DNA of 64,000 bases from Lipingzhangella halophila (GTDB lineage Bacteria; Actinomycetota; Actinomycetes; Streptosporangiales; Streptosporangiaceae), in the NCBI RefSeq assembly GCF_014203805.1, contig NZ_JACHJT010000002.1, positions 558,001 through 622,000 on the forward strand, written 5' to 3'. Positions 24,691-32,816 of the stretch are shown here, piece by piece. Position 1 is the stretch's first letter, and every line of letters begins with the position of its first letter. Both the position numbers and the translations under genes were made by a program. The notes under the pieces were generated by a model. The model worked only from the letters and a program-made list of their open reading frames with translations. It made no database searches and was not told the origin of the DNA.

Positions 24691-26175
24691 CTACTTCGCG
24701 GGCAGCTCCAGCTCGCCGTTGACGCGGCGCGGGATTCCCAGCGGGTTGTCGTCGCGCAGCGCGTCGGGCAGCAGGTGCTGCGGAATGTCCTGGTAGGACA
24801 CGGGGCGCAGGAACCGCCGGATCGCCGTGGTGCCCACCGAGGTGTGCAGCACCGACGTGCTCGCGGGGTAGGGACCGCCGTGGTGCATGGCGTGCGTGAC
24901 GGACACCCCGGTGGGCCACCCGTTCCACAGCACCCGCCCAGCGCGCTCGGCGAGCTGGGTGACCAGCGGCCCCACGGGCTCGTCGTTCTCGGCGTGCACC
25001 GTGGCCGTGAGCTGGCCGGGCAGTGCCGCGGCGACCTGGTCGCGTTCCTCCTCTGTGGAGTAGGTCACCACCACCGACGCGGGTCCGAAGCGCTCCTCCA
25101 GCAGCTCCGAGGTGTTCTCCAGGAGCGCCCGGGCGCTGGTCCGCACCAGGGTCGGGGTCCAGGCCTGCTCGCCGTCGCCGTTCGCGGACGCCTCGCCGCG
25201 GACCAGGACCTCCACCTCGGGGTGCGACACCAGAGAGTCCACACCCGAGGAGAAGCCGCTCTCGACTCGCTCGTTGAGCATCGCGGCAGCGGGGCGCTGG
25301 CGGACGGCCTCCACCAGCGCGTCCAGCGACGTGCCCTCGGGCAGCAGCAGCACGCCCGGCTTGGTGCAGAACTGGCCGACGCCCAGGGTGAACGAGCCCG
25401 CGTAGCCGGAGAGGATCTCCTCACCGCGCGCGTCCACCGCGCCCCGCGTCACGAACACCGGGTTGATGCTGCCGAGCTCCCCGTAGAAGGGAATGGGGTC
25501 GGGCCGTCCCATGGCGAGGTCGTGCAGCGCGCGTCCACCGGCGATCGAGCCGGTGAATCCGACCGCGCGGACCTGCGGGTGGAGCACGAGGCGCCGGCCG
25601 GTCTCGTCGCCCAGGACCACCGCGAACGTGCCCTCCGGCGCGCCCGCCGCGCGAAGCGCCCTGCTGACCACCTCGCCGGTGCGCACGGAAAGCTCCGGGT
25701 GCCCCGGGTGCCCCTTCACGACAACGGGGCAGCCCGCCGCGAGCGCGGACGCGCTGTCGCCGCCCGCGACGCTGAACGCGAACGGGAAGTTGCTGGCACC
25801 GAAGACCCCGACGGGGCCCAGCGGCTGCAGGATGCGCCGCACATCGGGACGCGCCCCCATGGGCCAGTCGGGGTCGGCCGTGTCGATTGTGGCTTCCAGG
25901 TAGCCACCGTCCTCAAGCGTGCCCGCGAACAGGCGCAGCTGGAACGTGGTGCGGGCCAGTTCCCCGCGCAGCCGGGGCTCGGGCAGCCGGCTCTCCCGCT
26001 GGGCCACGGGGACCAACTCGTCTGCGGCGGCGTCCAGCGCGTCGGCGGCGGCCCGCAGCATCGTGGCGCGCTCACGCGGACGGAGGGCCCCGAACTCCGC
26101 GGCGGCTCCCGCGGCGGCGTCCATAGTCCGGTCGAGTTCGGTTTCGCTGGTGTCCTGGAGTGTCGGCTGTGTCAT
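24691..26175 (-). CDS. Alpha-ketoglutarate semialdehyde dehydrogenase
   Basis: A 494-residue aldehyde dehydrogenase of the KGSADH-III-like type. It carries GVFGASNFPFAFSVAGGDSA, AAGCPVVVKGHPGHPELS, the GFTGSIAGGRAL cofactor loop, the Glu in PFYGELGSINPVF and the catalytic Cys in GQFCTKPG. It oxidises alpha-ketoglutarate semialdehyde to alpha-ketoglutarate, the shared last step of the hexarate (KdgD) and pentonate (FAH dehydratase) routes in this window. It is 62 nt downstream of the TIM-barrel gene on the same strand, so it is probably read from the promoter at 27229. Confidence 0.93.
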   Translation of the reverse strand: MTQPTLQDTSETELDRTMDAAAGAAAEFGALRPRERATMLRAAADALDAAADELVPVAQRESRLPEPRLRGELARTTFQLRLFAGTLEDGGYLEATIDTADPDWPMGARPDVRRILQPLGPVGVFGASNFPFAFSVAGGDSASALAAGCPVVVKGHPGHPELSVRTGEVVSRALRAAGAPEGTFAVVLGDETGRRLVLHPQVRAVGFTGSIAGGRALHDLAMGRPDPIPFYGELGSINPVFVTRGAVDARGEEILSGYAGSFTLGVGQFCTKPGVLLLPEGTSLDALVEAVRQRPAAAMLNERVESGFSSGVDSLVSHPEVEVLVRGEASANGDGEQAWTPTLVRTSARALLENTSELLEERFGPASVVVTYSTEEERDQVAAALPGQLTATVHAENDEPVGPLVTQLAERAGRVLWNGWPTGVSVTHAMHHGGPYPASTSVLHTSVGTTAIRRFLRPVSYQDIPQHLLPDALRDDNPLGIPRRVNGELELPAK

Positions 26176-26237
26176 CGTCCTCGTCGTCCATCCTGATGTT
26201 GGCTGTCGAGCGCGTGCGGAGCCGGGTGCGTGTGTAC

Positions 26238-27203
26238 TCAGTCCGAGCTTGGCTCGCGGAACCGGCGGGTGGCCGGCTGCTCGCGCGCCCCGGCCGGGGA
26301 ACTCTCCGGGGCCGCCGGGTGGCGGCCCAGTACGTCGAGTCCCAGACGGGCACGCCGGACCCGCTCTCGTGCGCTCGTGAGCGCCACGTTACGCACCTGC
26401 TCGCCCGAGGGGTAAATGTCGGGAGCGTTCCGGAGCCCGAACTTGATGTAGACGGGTGCCGCGGCCTCGATGATCCCGACTATCTCATGATGACGCACGA
26501 ACCCTCCAATGTTGTCGGGGGCCTCCACGTAGAAGTCCAAGGTCGCGCGGCTGGCGGCGCGAAGCTCGGCAAGCTGGTGCAGGGTCAGGTCCGAGGGGAC
26601 GTTCACGGTGTCGGCGCCGAGGTACTCCTGCACGCGCAGGGCCGCCGGGTTCGCCGGGGCCGCCATCACCGAGATCTTGAGCTGCAGCTCCGCAGGAAGA
26701 TCCCCGCGGCCGCGCAGCGTGTGCAGGGTCCACAGCAGTCCGTCGTCGGCGACCAGCAGGCTGCGCACCCCCAGGCCCACGGCGCGTTCGGCTTCCGCCA
26801 CTCCGGCGGCGAGGCCGTTGGCGCCGCGGCTCCGCGCCCCGATCGAGCCGGCCGCACTGTCCCGAGCGGCCCCGATGTCCCAGTTCGCGCCCGGGCGGGC
26901 GAACAGGCACAGCTCGATGTTGTGCTCACCGCTGACCCGGACCATCTCGGTGATCTCGGCGTCAGTGAGCATTCCCACGCCCGAGCCCTGCGAGACGCGG
27001 TGGATCGGCACGTCGAGGGTGCGGGCGGACTCCAGCACCTCGGCCAGGGCCTCGGGGCCCTCGACGCTGGGGATCTCCAGGCGCCAGGTGCCTCCGTCGG
27101 GGAAGGCGGCACCGGAGCGCGGTGGCGCGGTGTCGGCGCCGAGGAGGTCGAGCGCGTCGAGGGCGGCGTGCCCAGGGGTACGGAAGGGCGGAGCGTGCGT
27201 CAT
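26238..27203 (-). CDS. TIM-barrel protein, possibly peptidase-U32-like
   Basis: A 321-residue cytosolic protein with repeated strand-helix units of a barrel: LEIPSVEGPEALAEVLES, VPIHRVSQGSGVGMLTDAEI, IELCLFARPGANWD, VRSLLVADDGLLWTL, LQLKISVMAAPANPAALRVQEYLGADTVNVPSDLTL, TLDFYVEAPDNIGG. It resembles proteins labelled U32-like peptidases in actinomycetes, but I see no decisive catalytic motif. It is the first gene of a two-gene operon with the semialdehyde dehydrogenase and has a predicted IclR operator 26 bp upstream. A sugar-acid lyase or aldolase role is possible. Confidence 0.7.
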   Translation of the reverse strand: MTHAPPFRTPGHAALDALDLLGADTAPPRSGAAFPDGGTWRLEIPSVEGPEALAEVLESARTLDVPIHRVSQGSGVGMLTDAEITEMVRVSGEHNIELCLFARPGANWDIGAARDSAAGSIGARSRGANGLAAGVAEAERAVGLGVRSLLVADDGLLWTLHTLRGRGDLPAELQLKISVMAAPANPAALRVQEYLGADTVNVPSDLTLHQLAELRAASRATLDFYVEAPDNIGGFVRHHEIVGIIEAAAPVYIKFGLRNAPDIYPSGEQVRNVALTSARERVRRARLGLDVLGRHPAAPESSPAGAREQPATRRFREPSSD

Positions 27204-27228
27204 GGCGGTCCTTACGGGGAACCCGGAT

Positions 27229-27244
27229 GTTCGATATATAGAAC
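27229..27244. promoter_or_regulatory. Predicted IclR operator (TIM-barrel/dehydrogenase operon)
   Basis: GTTCGATATATAGAAC: GTTC-N8-GAAC palindrome, 26 bp upstream of the TIM-barrel gene start. It shares the ATAT core with the sites at 27400 and 29835. Confidence 0.6.
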
Positions 27245-27399
27245 GACGTTCTTTATTTCGTTCAGGCTAGTGCGCCCCCCGGCGCCGGGTCAACGCCGGC
27301 CGCGGGGACTCCGTGTGCGGCACGGCCAGTGCGCGAAGTCACAGACGCGCTTGACCGGAAACACATGCCGTGCGTACATTAACCAAAATTACAAACAAA

Positions 27400-27415
27400 G
27401 TTCGAAATATCGAAC
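27400..27415. promoter_or_regulatory. Predicted IclR operator (gntP)
   Basis: A perfect GTTCG-N6-CGAAC palindrome (GTTCGAAATATCGAAC), 132 bp upstream of the GntP start. Confidence 0.6.
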
Positions 27416-27546
27416 ACTATGGTGCTCCCACCGCGCCCCGCCAACGTTCGGGCGGCCGGGCTCGGCCCGGGAAACGCGCCATCCCCCCTTGACGGTCGCG
27501 CTCGCCGGCGAGCGAGCGCGGCACCACCCAGACAGGTCGGATATCC

Positions 27547-28932
27547 ATGCCCGATACGGCGAACCTCTCCACGGGATGGCTGTTGGCCATCTCCGTGCTC
27601 TCGATCGCGACACTGCTCTTCCTGATCATCCGGGTGCGGCTGCACGCCATCCTGGCCCTGATCCTGGTCAGCGCCGGTACCGCCCTGGCGACCGGGATAC
27701 CGGTGCCGGACCTGGTGCCCACACTCATCGACGGAATGGGGTCGACCCTCGGCTCGGTCGTGCTCCTCATCGGCCTCGGCGCGATACTGGGCAGACTCAT
27801 CGAGCTGTCCGGCGGGGCGCGCGTGCTGGCCGACGGCCTCCTACGGCTGTTCGGCGAGAAGCGGGCGCCGCTGGCGCTGAGCGTCGCGTCGCTCTTCTTC
27901 GGCTTCCCGATCTTCCTCGACGCGGCCTTCGTGGTGATGCTGCCGGTCATCTTCTCGGTCGCGCGCCGGATGGGCGGCTCGCTGCTGATCTACGCCCTGC
28001 CGTCGACCGGCGCGTTCCTGATGATGCACGCGCTGCTGCCGCCGCACCCGGGTCCGGTGGCGGCCACCGAGCTCATCGGCGCTGACATGGGTCTCGTGGT
28101 TCTCGTGGGGCTCCTCATCGGACTTCCCACGTGGTACCTGTGCGGCCACCTGCTCGGGCTCTGGCTGGGCCGCCGCGTGAACGCTCCGGTCCCCACCATC
28201 CTCGGCACGCCCGAGCAGGAGGACTCCCCCACGCTGGGCCCGCCGCCGCACCTCGGCACCCTGATCTTCCTGCTGCTGCTACCGGTCGGACTCATCTTCA
28301 CGAACACCAGCCTCGAAGCGCTCGCCGTCGCGGGCACCATCGACTCCGAGGCCCAGTGGGTGCACGCGCTGCAGGCGGTCGGCGAGACCCCGGTGGCGCT
28401 GTTCATCACGGTGCTGGTCGCGCTGTGGCTGCTGGGCTGGCGGCGCCGGCACAGCGGGGACACGTTGGAACGCATCATCGACCAGGCGCTCGCCCCGGTC
28501 TGTACGATCATCGTGCTCACCGGAGCGGGCGGGATGTTCGGCGCCGTGCTCAGCGAGAGCGGGATCGGCGACGCTATGGCCCAGAGCCTGGACAACCTGG
28601 GGCTCCCGCTGATCGTCGCGTCCTTCCTGATCGCCACGGTGATGCGGGTCGCCCAGGGCTCGGCGACGGTCGCCGCCACGACGGCCGCCGGACTGATGGC
28701 GCCGGCGATCACCGCCGCGAGCGGTTTCTCCGGGTTCGAGCTGGCGCTCATGGTCATCGCGATCGCTGCCGGCTCGATCGTGCTCTCGCACGTGAACGAC
28801 TCGGGTTTCTGGCTGGTCCGCGGGTTCCTGGGGTTGGACACCGTGACCATGTTGCGGACCTGGACCGTGCAGTCGACCGCCATCGGCACGATGGCCTTCG
28901 TGCTCTGCCTCGCGCTCTACGCGGTGGCCTAG
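27547..28932 (+). CDS. GntP-family gluconate/sugar acid permease
   Basis: A 461-residue permease with about 12 membrane segments. GntP landmarks are RLHAILALILVSAGTALATGI, the conserved FFGFPIFLDAAFVVMLPV, MMHALLPPHPGPVAAT, VLTGAGGMFGAVLSESGIGDAM and VAQGSATVAATTAAGLM. It takes up gluconate-like acids with a proton. The IclR gene just downstream, the MR/MLE dehydratase beyond it and matching operators in all three promoter regions suggest one regulon for a hexonate or similar acid. Confidence 0.93.
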   Translation: MPDTANLSTGWLLAISVLSIATLLFLIIRVRLHAILALILVSAGTALATGIPVPDLVPTLIDGMGSTLGSVVLLIGLGAILGRLIELSGGARVLADGLLRLFGEKRAPLALSVASLFFGFPIFLDAAFVVMLPVIFSVARRMGGSLLIYALPSTGAFLMMHALLPPHPGPVAATELIGADMGLVVLVGLLIGLPTWYLCGHLLGLWLGRRVNAPVPTILGTPEQEDSPTLGPPPHLGTLIFLLLLPVGLIFTNTSLEALAVAGTIDSEAQWVHALQAVGETPVALFITVLVALWLLGWRRRHSGDTLERIIDQALAPVCTIIVLTGAGGMFGAVLSESGIGDAMAQSLDNLGLPLIVASFLIATVMRVAQGSATVAATTAAGLMAPAITAASGFSGFELALMVIAIAAGSIVLSHVNDSGFWLVRGFLGLDTVTMLRTWTVQSTAIGTMAFVLCLALYAVA

Positions 28933-28946
28933 CGGTGGCGCGGCCC

Positions 28947-29735
28947 CTACCCGCGCGTGTGCTCCCGGAGGGGCGAACGGCCCCCCAGGGACGCCGTGAG
29001 GCGGGCCGCGCCATCGGCGACGAGTGCCTGCAGGTCCGAACGAAGCTGCTCCGACCAGCGGTGCAGCGGGACCGAGACACTTATGGCCGCGACCGTCGCC
29101 CCCGTGCGGTCCCGCACGGGGGCGGCGACGCAGCAGACGTCCGGGTTCGACTCGCAGATCTCCACGGCGACCCCGGACGCGCGGATCCCGGCCAGCTCGT
29201 CGAGCAACTGCGGAACCCCGGTGATGCTGTTGGCGGTCATGGCCGGCAACGGGCCGCCGCCGAACCGGTGCCGCAGCTCGGCCTCGGGCAACGCGGACAG
29301 CAGTGTCTTGCCCAAGGCCGTGCAGTGCGCCGGCACCCGTCCGCCCAGGGTGGAGACCATGCGCACCGCCTGCGAGCTGTCGACCTTGGCGATGTAGACG
29401 ACGTGGGTCCCGTCCAGGACGGCCACATGCGACGTCTCGTTGCACTGCGCCACCACCTCGTGGGCCACCTGCTGGCCGATCTTGGCGATGTCGAGCTGCT
29501 CGGCGTAGGCGCTGCCCAGCCGGAAGAGCTGCAGCCCGAGCTGGTACCGGCCCGGGATGTCCGGGTGGAGGCGGAGGTAGCCGCGGTCGCTCAACGTGTG
29601 CAGCAGCTCGTGCACCGAGGTGCGGGGCAGGTCCAGCTCCTTGACGATCTCGGGCGCGCTGACGGAGTCGCGCCCGTCGGTGAACAGTTCGAGGATGTCC
29701 AGGCTGCGGATGAGAGCGGGCGTGCGGCGTGCCAT
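28947..29735 (-). CDS. IclR-family regulator of the GntP/dehydratase group
   Basis: A 262-residue IclR protein starting at ATG 29735 (MARRTPALIRSLDILELF), with GAGGAG 10 nt upstream. Winged helix 10-70 (VSAPEIVKELDLPRTSVHELLHTLSDRGYL), effector domain 75-255 (SHVAVLDGTHVVYIAKVDSSQ, GRVPAHCTALGKTLLSAL, ASGVAVEICESNPDVCCVAAPV). It is divergent from the MR/MLE dehydratase gene, and a 16-bp operator lies between them. A truncated copy of this gene and its promoter is found at 47000-47612. Confidence 0.92.
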   Translation of the reverse strand: MARRTPALIRSLDILELFTDGRDSVSAPEIVKELDLPRTSVHELLHTLSDRGYLRLHPDIPGRYQLGLQLFRLGSAYAEQLDIAKIGQQVAHEVVAQCNETSHVAVLDGTHVVYIAKVDSSQAVRMVSTLGGRVPAHCTALGKTLLSALPEAELRHRFGGGPLPAMTANSITGVPQLLDELAGIRASGVAVEICESNPDVCCVAAPVRDRTGATVAAISVSVPLHRWSEQLRSDLQALVADGAARLTASLGGRSPLREHTRG

Positions 29736-29834
29736 GGGGTGGTCGCTCCTCGTCGTGAGCAGGGTCAATCAGGACGGGACCAGGCCGGGGGCCGGCCGGT
29801 GTGTTAGCTTCCCGCTGACGAAAAATTGAACTTC

Positions 29835-29850
29835 ATTCAATATATCGAAC
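29835..29850. promoter_or_regulatory. Predicted IclR operator (MR/MLE dehydratase / IclR)
   Basis: ATTCAATATATCGAAC, one base off the GTTC-N8-GAAC consensus, 17 bp upstream of the dehydratase ATG. An almost identical site is kept in the degenerate copy at 47597. Confidence 0.58.
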
Positions 29851-29867
29851 AAACTTTGGGGGTTCAA

Positions 29868-31028
29868 ATGCGCATCACAGCCGTGGACACCTTCGTGCTC
29901 GGTACCCCGTGGCGCGACCTCAGCTACGTCCGCGTCAGCACGGACGAGGGGCTCACCGGCGTCGGCGAGACCCGGATGCTGGGGCACACCCGAGCGCTGC
30001 TCGGGTACCTGGAGGAGGCGGCCCGCAACCACGTCATCGGGTCCGACCCGTTCGACATCGAATCGCTCGTGTGGCGCATGAAGCACGGAGACTACGGCCG
30101 CGCGGGCGAGATCGCCATGTCGGGAATCGCCTGCGTGGAGATGGCGTGCTGGGACATCATGGGCAAGGCGCTGGGGCAGCCGGTCTGGCGGCTCCTGGGC
30201 GGCAAGGTCCGCGACCGGGTCAAGGCGTACGCCAACGGCTGGTACACGGTCGAGCGCACCCCGGAGGAGTTCCACGCCGCCGCCCAACGAGCGGTGGAAC
30301 GGGGCTACCGCGCGCTGAAGTTCGACCCGTTCGGCCCCGGCCAGTGGGAGCTGGAGCCGCATGAGCGGCGGCTGTCGGTCGGCCTGGTCGAGGCGGTGCG
30401 CGACGCGGTGGGTCCCGATGTCGAAATCCTCGTTGAGATGCACGGCCGGTTCGCGACCTCCGAAGCCGTCCGGGTGGCGAGGGAGCTGGCGCCCTTCGAC
30501 CCGAGCTGGATCGAGGAGCCGGTGCCGCCGGAGAACCTCAAAGCGCTCGCGAAGGTGGCGGAACACGTCGACCTGCCCGTGGCCACAGGCGAGCGTATCC
30601 ACGACCGCACCGAGTTCCGCGAGCTGTTCGAGCTGCAGGTCGCCAACATCATCCAGCCCGACGTCGGCCACATCGGCGGCCTGCTGGAGACCAAGAAGCT
30701 CGCGGCGACCGCGCAGACCCACTACATGATGCTCGCCCCGCACAACGTTGGCGGCCCCGTGCTCACGGCCGCGAACCTGCACCTCGCTGCGGGCACGACC
30801 AACTTCAAGATCCAGGAGAACTTCAACGACTTCGCCGACGAGCACGTCAAGCGGGCCGCCCCGGGAGTGCCCGAGGTCGTTGACGGCTACTTCCCGCTCC
30901 CGCAAGGGCCGGGGCTCGGCGTGCAACTGGACCCGGACTTCATCGCGGAGCACCCCTCGCAGGGCGCGCACTTCGACCTGTACGCCGACGACTGGCACTT
31001 CCGCGGCACCAGGGAGCACACGGCGTAG
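29868..31028 (+). CDS. MR/MLE-family sugar acid dehydratase
   Basis: A 386-residue enolase-superfamily enzyme. ATG 29868 follows a GGGGG ribosome site; the upstream ATG at 29826 runs through the operator and is rejected. Active-site features are ALKFDPFG (KxD at strand 2), VEMHGRF (metal ligand Glu and His), WIEEPVPPEN, ATGERI, QPDVGHIGG and APHNVGGPV. This set fits aldonate dehydratases of the mandelate racemase group such as gluconate or galactonate dehydratases, but the substrate is not certain. It pairs with the GntP permease and the IclR regulator by shared operators. A terminator hairpin follows. Confidence 0.82.
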   Translation: MRITAVDTFVLGTPWRDLSYVRVSTDEGLTGVGETRMLGHTRALLGYLEEAARNHVIGSDPFDIESLVWRMKHGDYGRAGEIAMSGIACVEMACWDIMGKALGQPVWRLLGGKVRDRVKAYANGWYTVERTPEEFHAAAQRAVERGYRALKFDPFGPGQWELEPHERRLSVGLVEAVRDAVGPDVEILVEMHGRFATSEAVRVARELAPFDPSWIEEPVPPENLKALAKVAEHVDLPVATGERIHDRTEFRELFELQVANIIQPDVGHIGGLLETKKLAATAQTHYMMLAPHNVGGPVLTAANLHLAAGTTNFKIQENFNDFADEHVKRAAPGVPEVVDGYFPLPQGPGLGVQLDPDFIAEHPSQGAHFDLYADDWHFRGTREHTA

Positions 31029-31034
31029 GCCGAC

Positions 31035-31055
31035 CGCGCCCGCCGTGCGGGCGCG
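31035..31055 (+). terminator. Terminator after the MR/MLE dehydratase
   Basis: A perfect 9-bp stem (CGCGCCCGC / GCGGGCGCG) with a 3-nt loop, 6 nt past the stop, between convergent genes. Confidence 0.65.
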
Positions 31056-31084
31056 ACGGTTCCCGCCGGCGCACGGGCGCGCGC

Positions 31085-31711
31085 TCAGGAGGGGGGACCG
31101 GCGATGCCGCGCAGTAGCTGGTCGAGCCCGGCCTTGGTCCGCTCGGCCGGGACACCGGCTCGTTGGTGGTGCAGGACCAGACCGGCGGCGAGCGGAGCCA
31201 GGAGCGCGTCGGCGAGGTAGTGGGCGTCCGCCTCCGGGGCGGTGTCGCGCAGCAGCGCGGCGAGGTGCGCGTGGTGCACGGCGTAGGCGCCGGAGGTGTA
31301 ACGGGCGGTAGGGGTGGCCGCCTCGGCCACCGCGAGGGGCCCGGCCTCGTCCGTGAGCCGGTCAACGTAGGCGTGCAGGAACGCGCGGATGCGCTCGCTC
31401 GCGGGAGCGCCGGGACCCAGGGGCGGCGGGCCGCTCAGGAAGCGCTCCTGGAACGCGCGCTCCCCGTCGTCGACCAGGGCGTGCGCCAGCCGGCCGAGGT
31501 CGCCGAACCTGCGGTAGACGGTGCCCACCCCGACTCCCGCGGCCGTTGCCACCGCGTCCATGGTCAGCGCGTCGACACCGCGCTCGCGCACCAACTGGTG
31601 GGCCGCCGTCAGGATCCGGTGCCTGTTGCGGGCGGCGTCGGCACGCTCGGCCGGCGCGCCGCCCAGGAGCGGAAGCCTCCTGGTGGCCTGCTCCTCCGTT
31701 GACTCAGCCAC
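31085..31711 (-). CDS. TetR-family regulator
   Basis: A 208-residue TetR protein. The helix-turn-helix is at about 25-75 (RNRHRILTAAHQLVRERGVDALTMDAVATAAGVGVGTVYRRFGD) in the usual layout, with a helical ligand-binding domain after it. It is divergent from a cupin gene, and a 22-bp imperfect palindrome lies between the two. It most likely represses the cupin gene. Ligand unknown. Confidence 0.88.
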   Translation of the reverse strand: MAESTEEQATRRLPLLGGAPAERADAARNRHRILTAAHQLVRERGVDALTMDAVATAAGVGVGTVYRRFGDLGRLAHALVDDGERAFQERFLSGPPPLGPGAPASERIRAFLHAYVDRLTDEAGPLAVAEAATPTARYTSGAYAVHHAHLAALLRDTAPEADAHYLADALLAPLAAGLVLHHQRAGVPAERTKAGLDQLLRGIAGPPS

Positions 31712-31746
31712 GGTTCGACCCTAGCGGAAAGCACTCCGGCCCTTGC

Positions 31747-31768
31747 TAAGTGGAGAATTTTCCGTTTA
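31747..31768. promoter_or_regulatory. Predicted TetR operator (cupin promoter)
   Basis: An imperfect 22-bp palindrome whose half-sites are TAAGTGGAGAA and TTTTCCGTTTA (8 of 11 pairs), in the only AT-rich part of the TetR-cupin gap. Confidence 0.5.
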
Positions 31769-31808
31769 ACTGGAGGGGACTCACCAACGGCGACCGAAGG
31801 AGGCCACT

Positions 31809-32249
31809 GTGGCCGACAACACCAATGTCCAACTGTTCACCAGCGCCGATCCCACCGTGTGGTACCAGCCCGAAGACCGGAAGCTCTTCCTCGGCGACGT
31901 CCTCGACGCCTCCAGCGGGACCGCCATGAGTGTGGGGTTCGCGCGCTACGCGGCGGGCGCGTCCAACGCCTGGACCATGAGCTATGACGAAGCCCTGATC
32001 ATCACCACCGGCCGCTTCTCGGTACGGCACGCCGGGGGCGTCACCACGGCGGAAGCGGGGGAGGTCATCTACCTGCGCGCGGAGACGGAGCTGACCTACG
32101 CCGCCGAGACCGACACCGAACTGGTCTACGTCGCCCACCCGCACTGGCTGGCAGCCACCGAGCAGGCCGGGCGGCAGGCCCAGCTCGACATCTTCCAGCC
32201 GGTGCCGCCGGCGGCGACCGAGGGGATCGTGGCCACCGAGCGCCGCTGA
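31809..32249 (+). CDS. EutQ-like cupin protein
   Basis: A 146-residue single-domain cupin. The GTG start has GAAGGAGG 7 nt upstream. Barrel strands include SVGFARYAAGASNAWTMSYDEALIITTGRFSV and TAEAGEVIYLRAETELTYAAE. The classic metal-binding HxH is replaced by polar residues, as in EutQ-like cupins, so an enzymatic role is unclear. It is controlled with the divergent TetR gene. Confidence 0.78.
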   Translation: MADNTNVQLFTSADPTVWYQPEDRKLFLGDVLDASSGTAMSVGFARYAAGASNAWTMSYDEALIITTGRFSVRHAGGVTTAEAGEVIYLRAETELTYAAETDTELVYVAHPHWLAATEQAGRQAQLDIFQPVPPAATEGIVATERR

Positions 32250-32345
32250 GGCATCGATGTGCGCCGATCTTGCGGATTTCGTCCCTTCGCAGCACGGTCG
32301 GATTCCGGTGTTTCCGGGCATGCGCCCGGGGCTGGGGCCGCGATC

Positions 32346-32492
32346 ACCCGGTACTGGCGGGTGGTGGTCGTGCGCCCGACGGAGGCAGCGAAGGCGGTGG
32401 ATGGGCCAGCCCGCAGGAATCGGTACGGGTGCCCGATGGTGACGCGCGCGACGGGGGCGGCGAGGGCGGTGGATGGGGCGCAGCGAGAGTGT
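32346..32492 (+). repeat. Left arm of an inverted repeat pair; two tandem 72-bp units
   Basis: Two tandem copies of a 72-bp unit starting near 32350 and 32422. Shared blocks include GGTACxGG...GGTG and the run GCGGTGGATGGG. The arm is the imperfect reverse complement of 32589-32732. No gene is convincing in this stretch. Confidence 0.65.
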
Positions 32493-32588
32493 CTGTGGCG
32501 TCATTCTCGGCACTGAACATGTCCGCATAGTCAGTTTCGGTGCGGCGACGACCCCGGAGAGCCCGAGCCCCGCGCCGGGCGACACCGG
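32493..32588. other. Loop between the two repeat arms
   Basis: 96 bp that separate the inverted arms. It has a lower-GC centre (ACTGAACATGTCCGCATAGT). Nothing else is recognised. Confidence 0.4.
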
Positions 32589-32732
32589 GAAGCACTCCCG
32601 CCCCACACCGCCCTCGCCACCCGTTGGGCGCGCCATCACCGGGCACCCGGAACGACTCCCGCGGGCTGGCCCCTCCGTTGCCTTCGCCGCTCTCGTCGCG
32701 TGCGCCACCCTCAGCGGCCAGTATCGGAGGAA
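32589..32732 (-). repeat. Right arm of the inverted repeat pair
   Basis: On the minus strand it reads GATACTGGCCGCTGAGGGTG, then GCGGCGAAGGCAACGGAGGGG, aligned in order with the left arm, including GGCCAGCCCGC and CGGGTGCCCG. Several substitutions show that the copies are old. Confidence 0.65.
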
Positions 32733-32816
32733 CGTGCCCCTATCCGAGGGCGCTGGCCCCAACACACCGAAACCCACGGAACTCCACCGAGCGTTTCAGG
32801 AACGATCTACTCAAGA

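Larger units (their letters stand above)
27204..27546. other. Divergent promoter region, TIM-barrel operon / GntP
   Basis: 343 bp without a gene. It contains two predicted IclR operators (27229-27244 and 27400-27415), each closer to one of the two divergent genes, in a locally AT-rich stretch. Confidence 0.6.
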
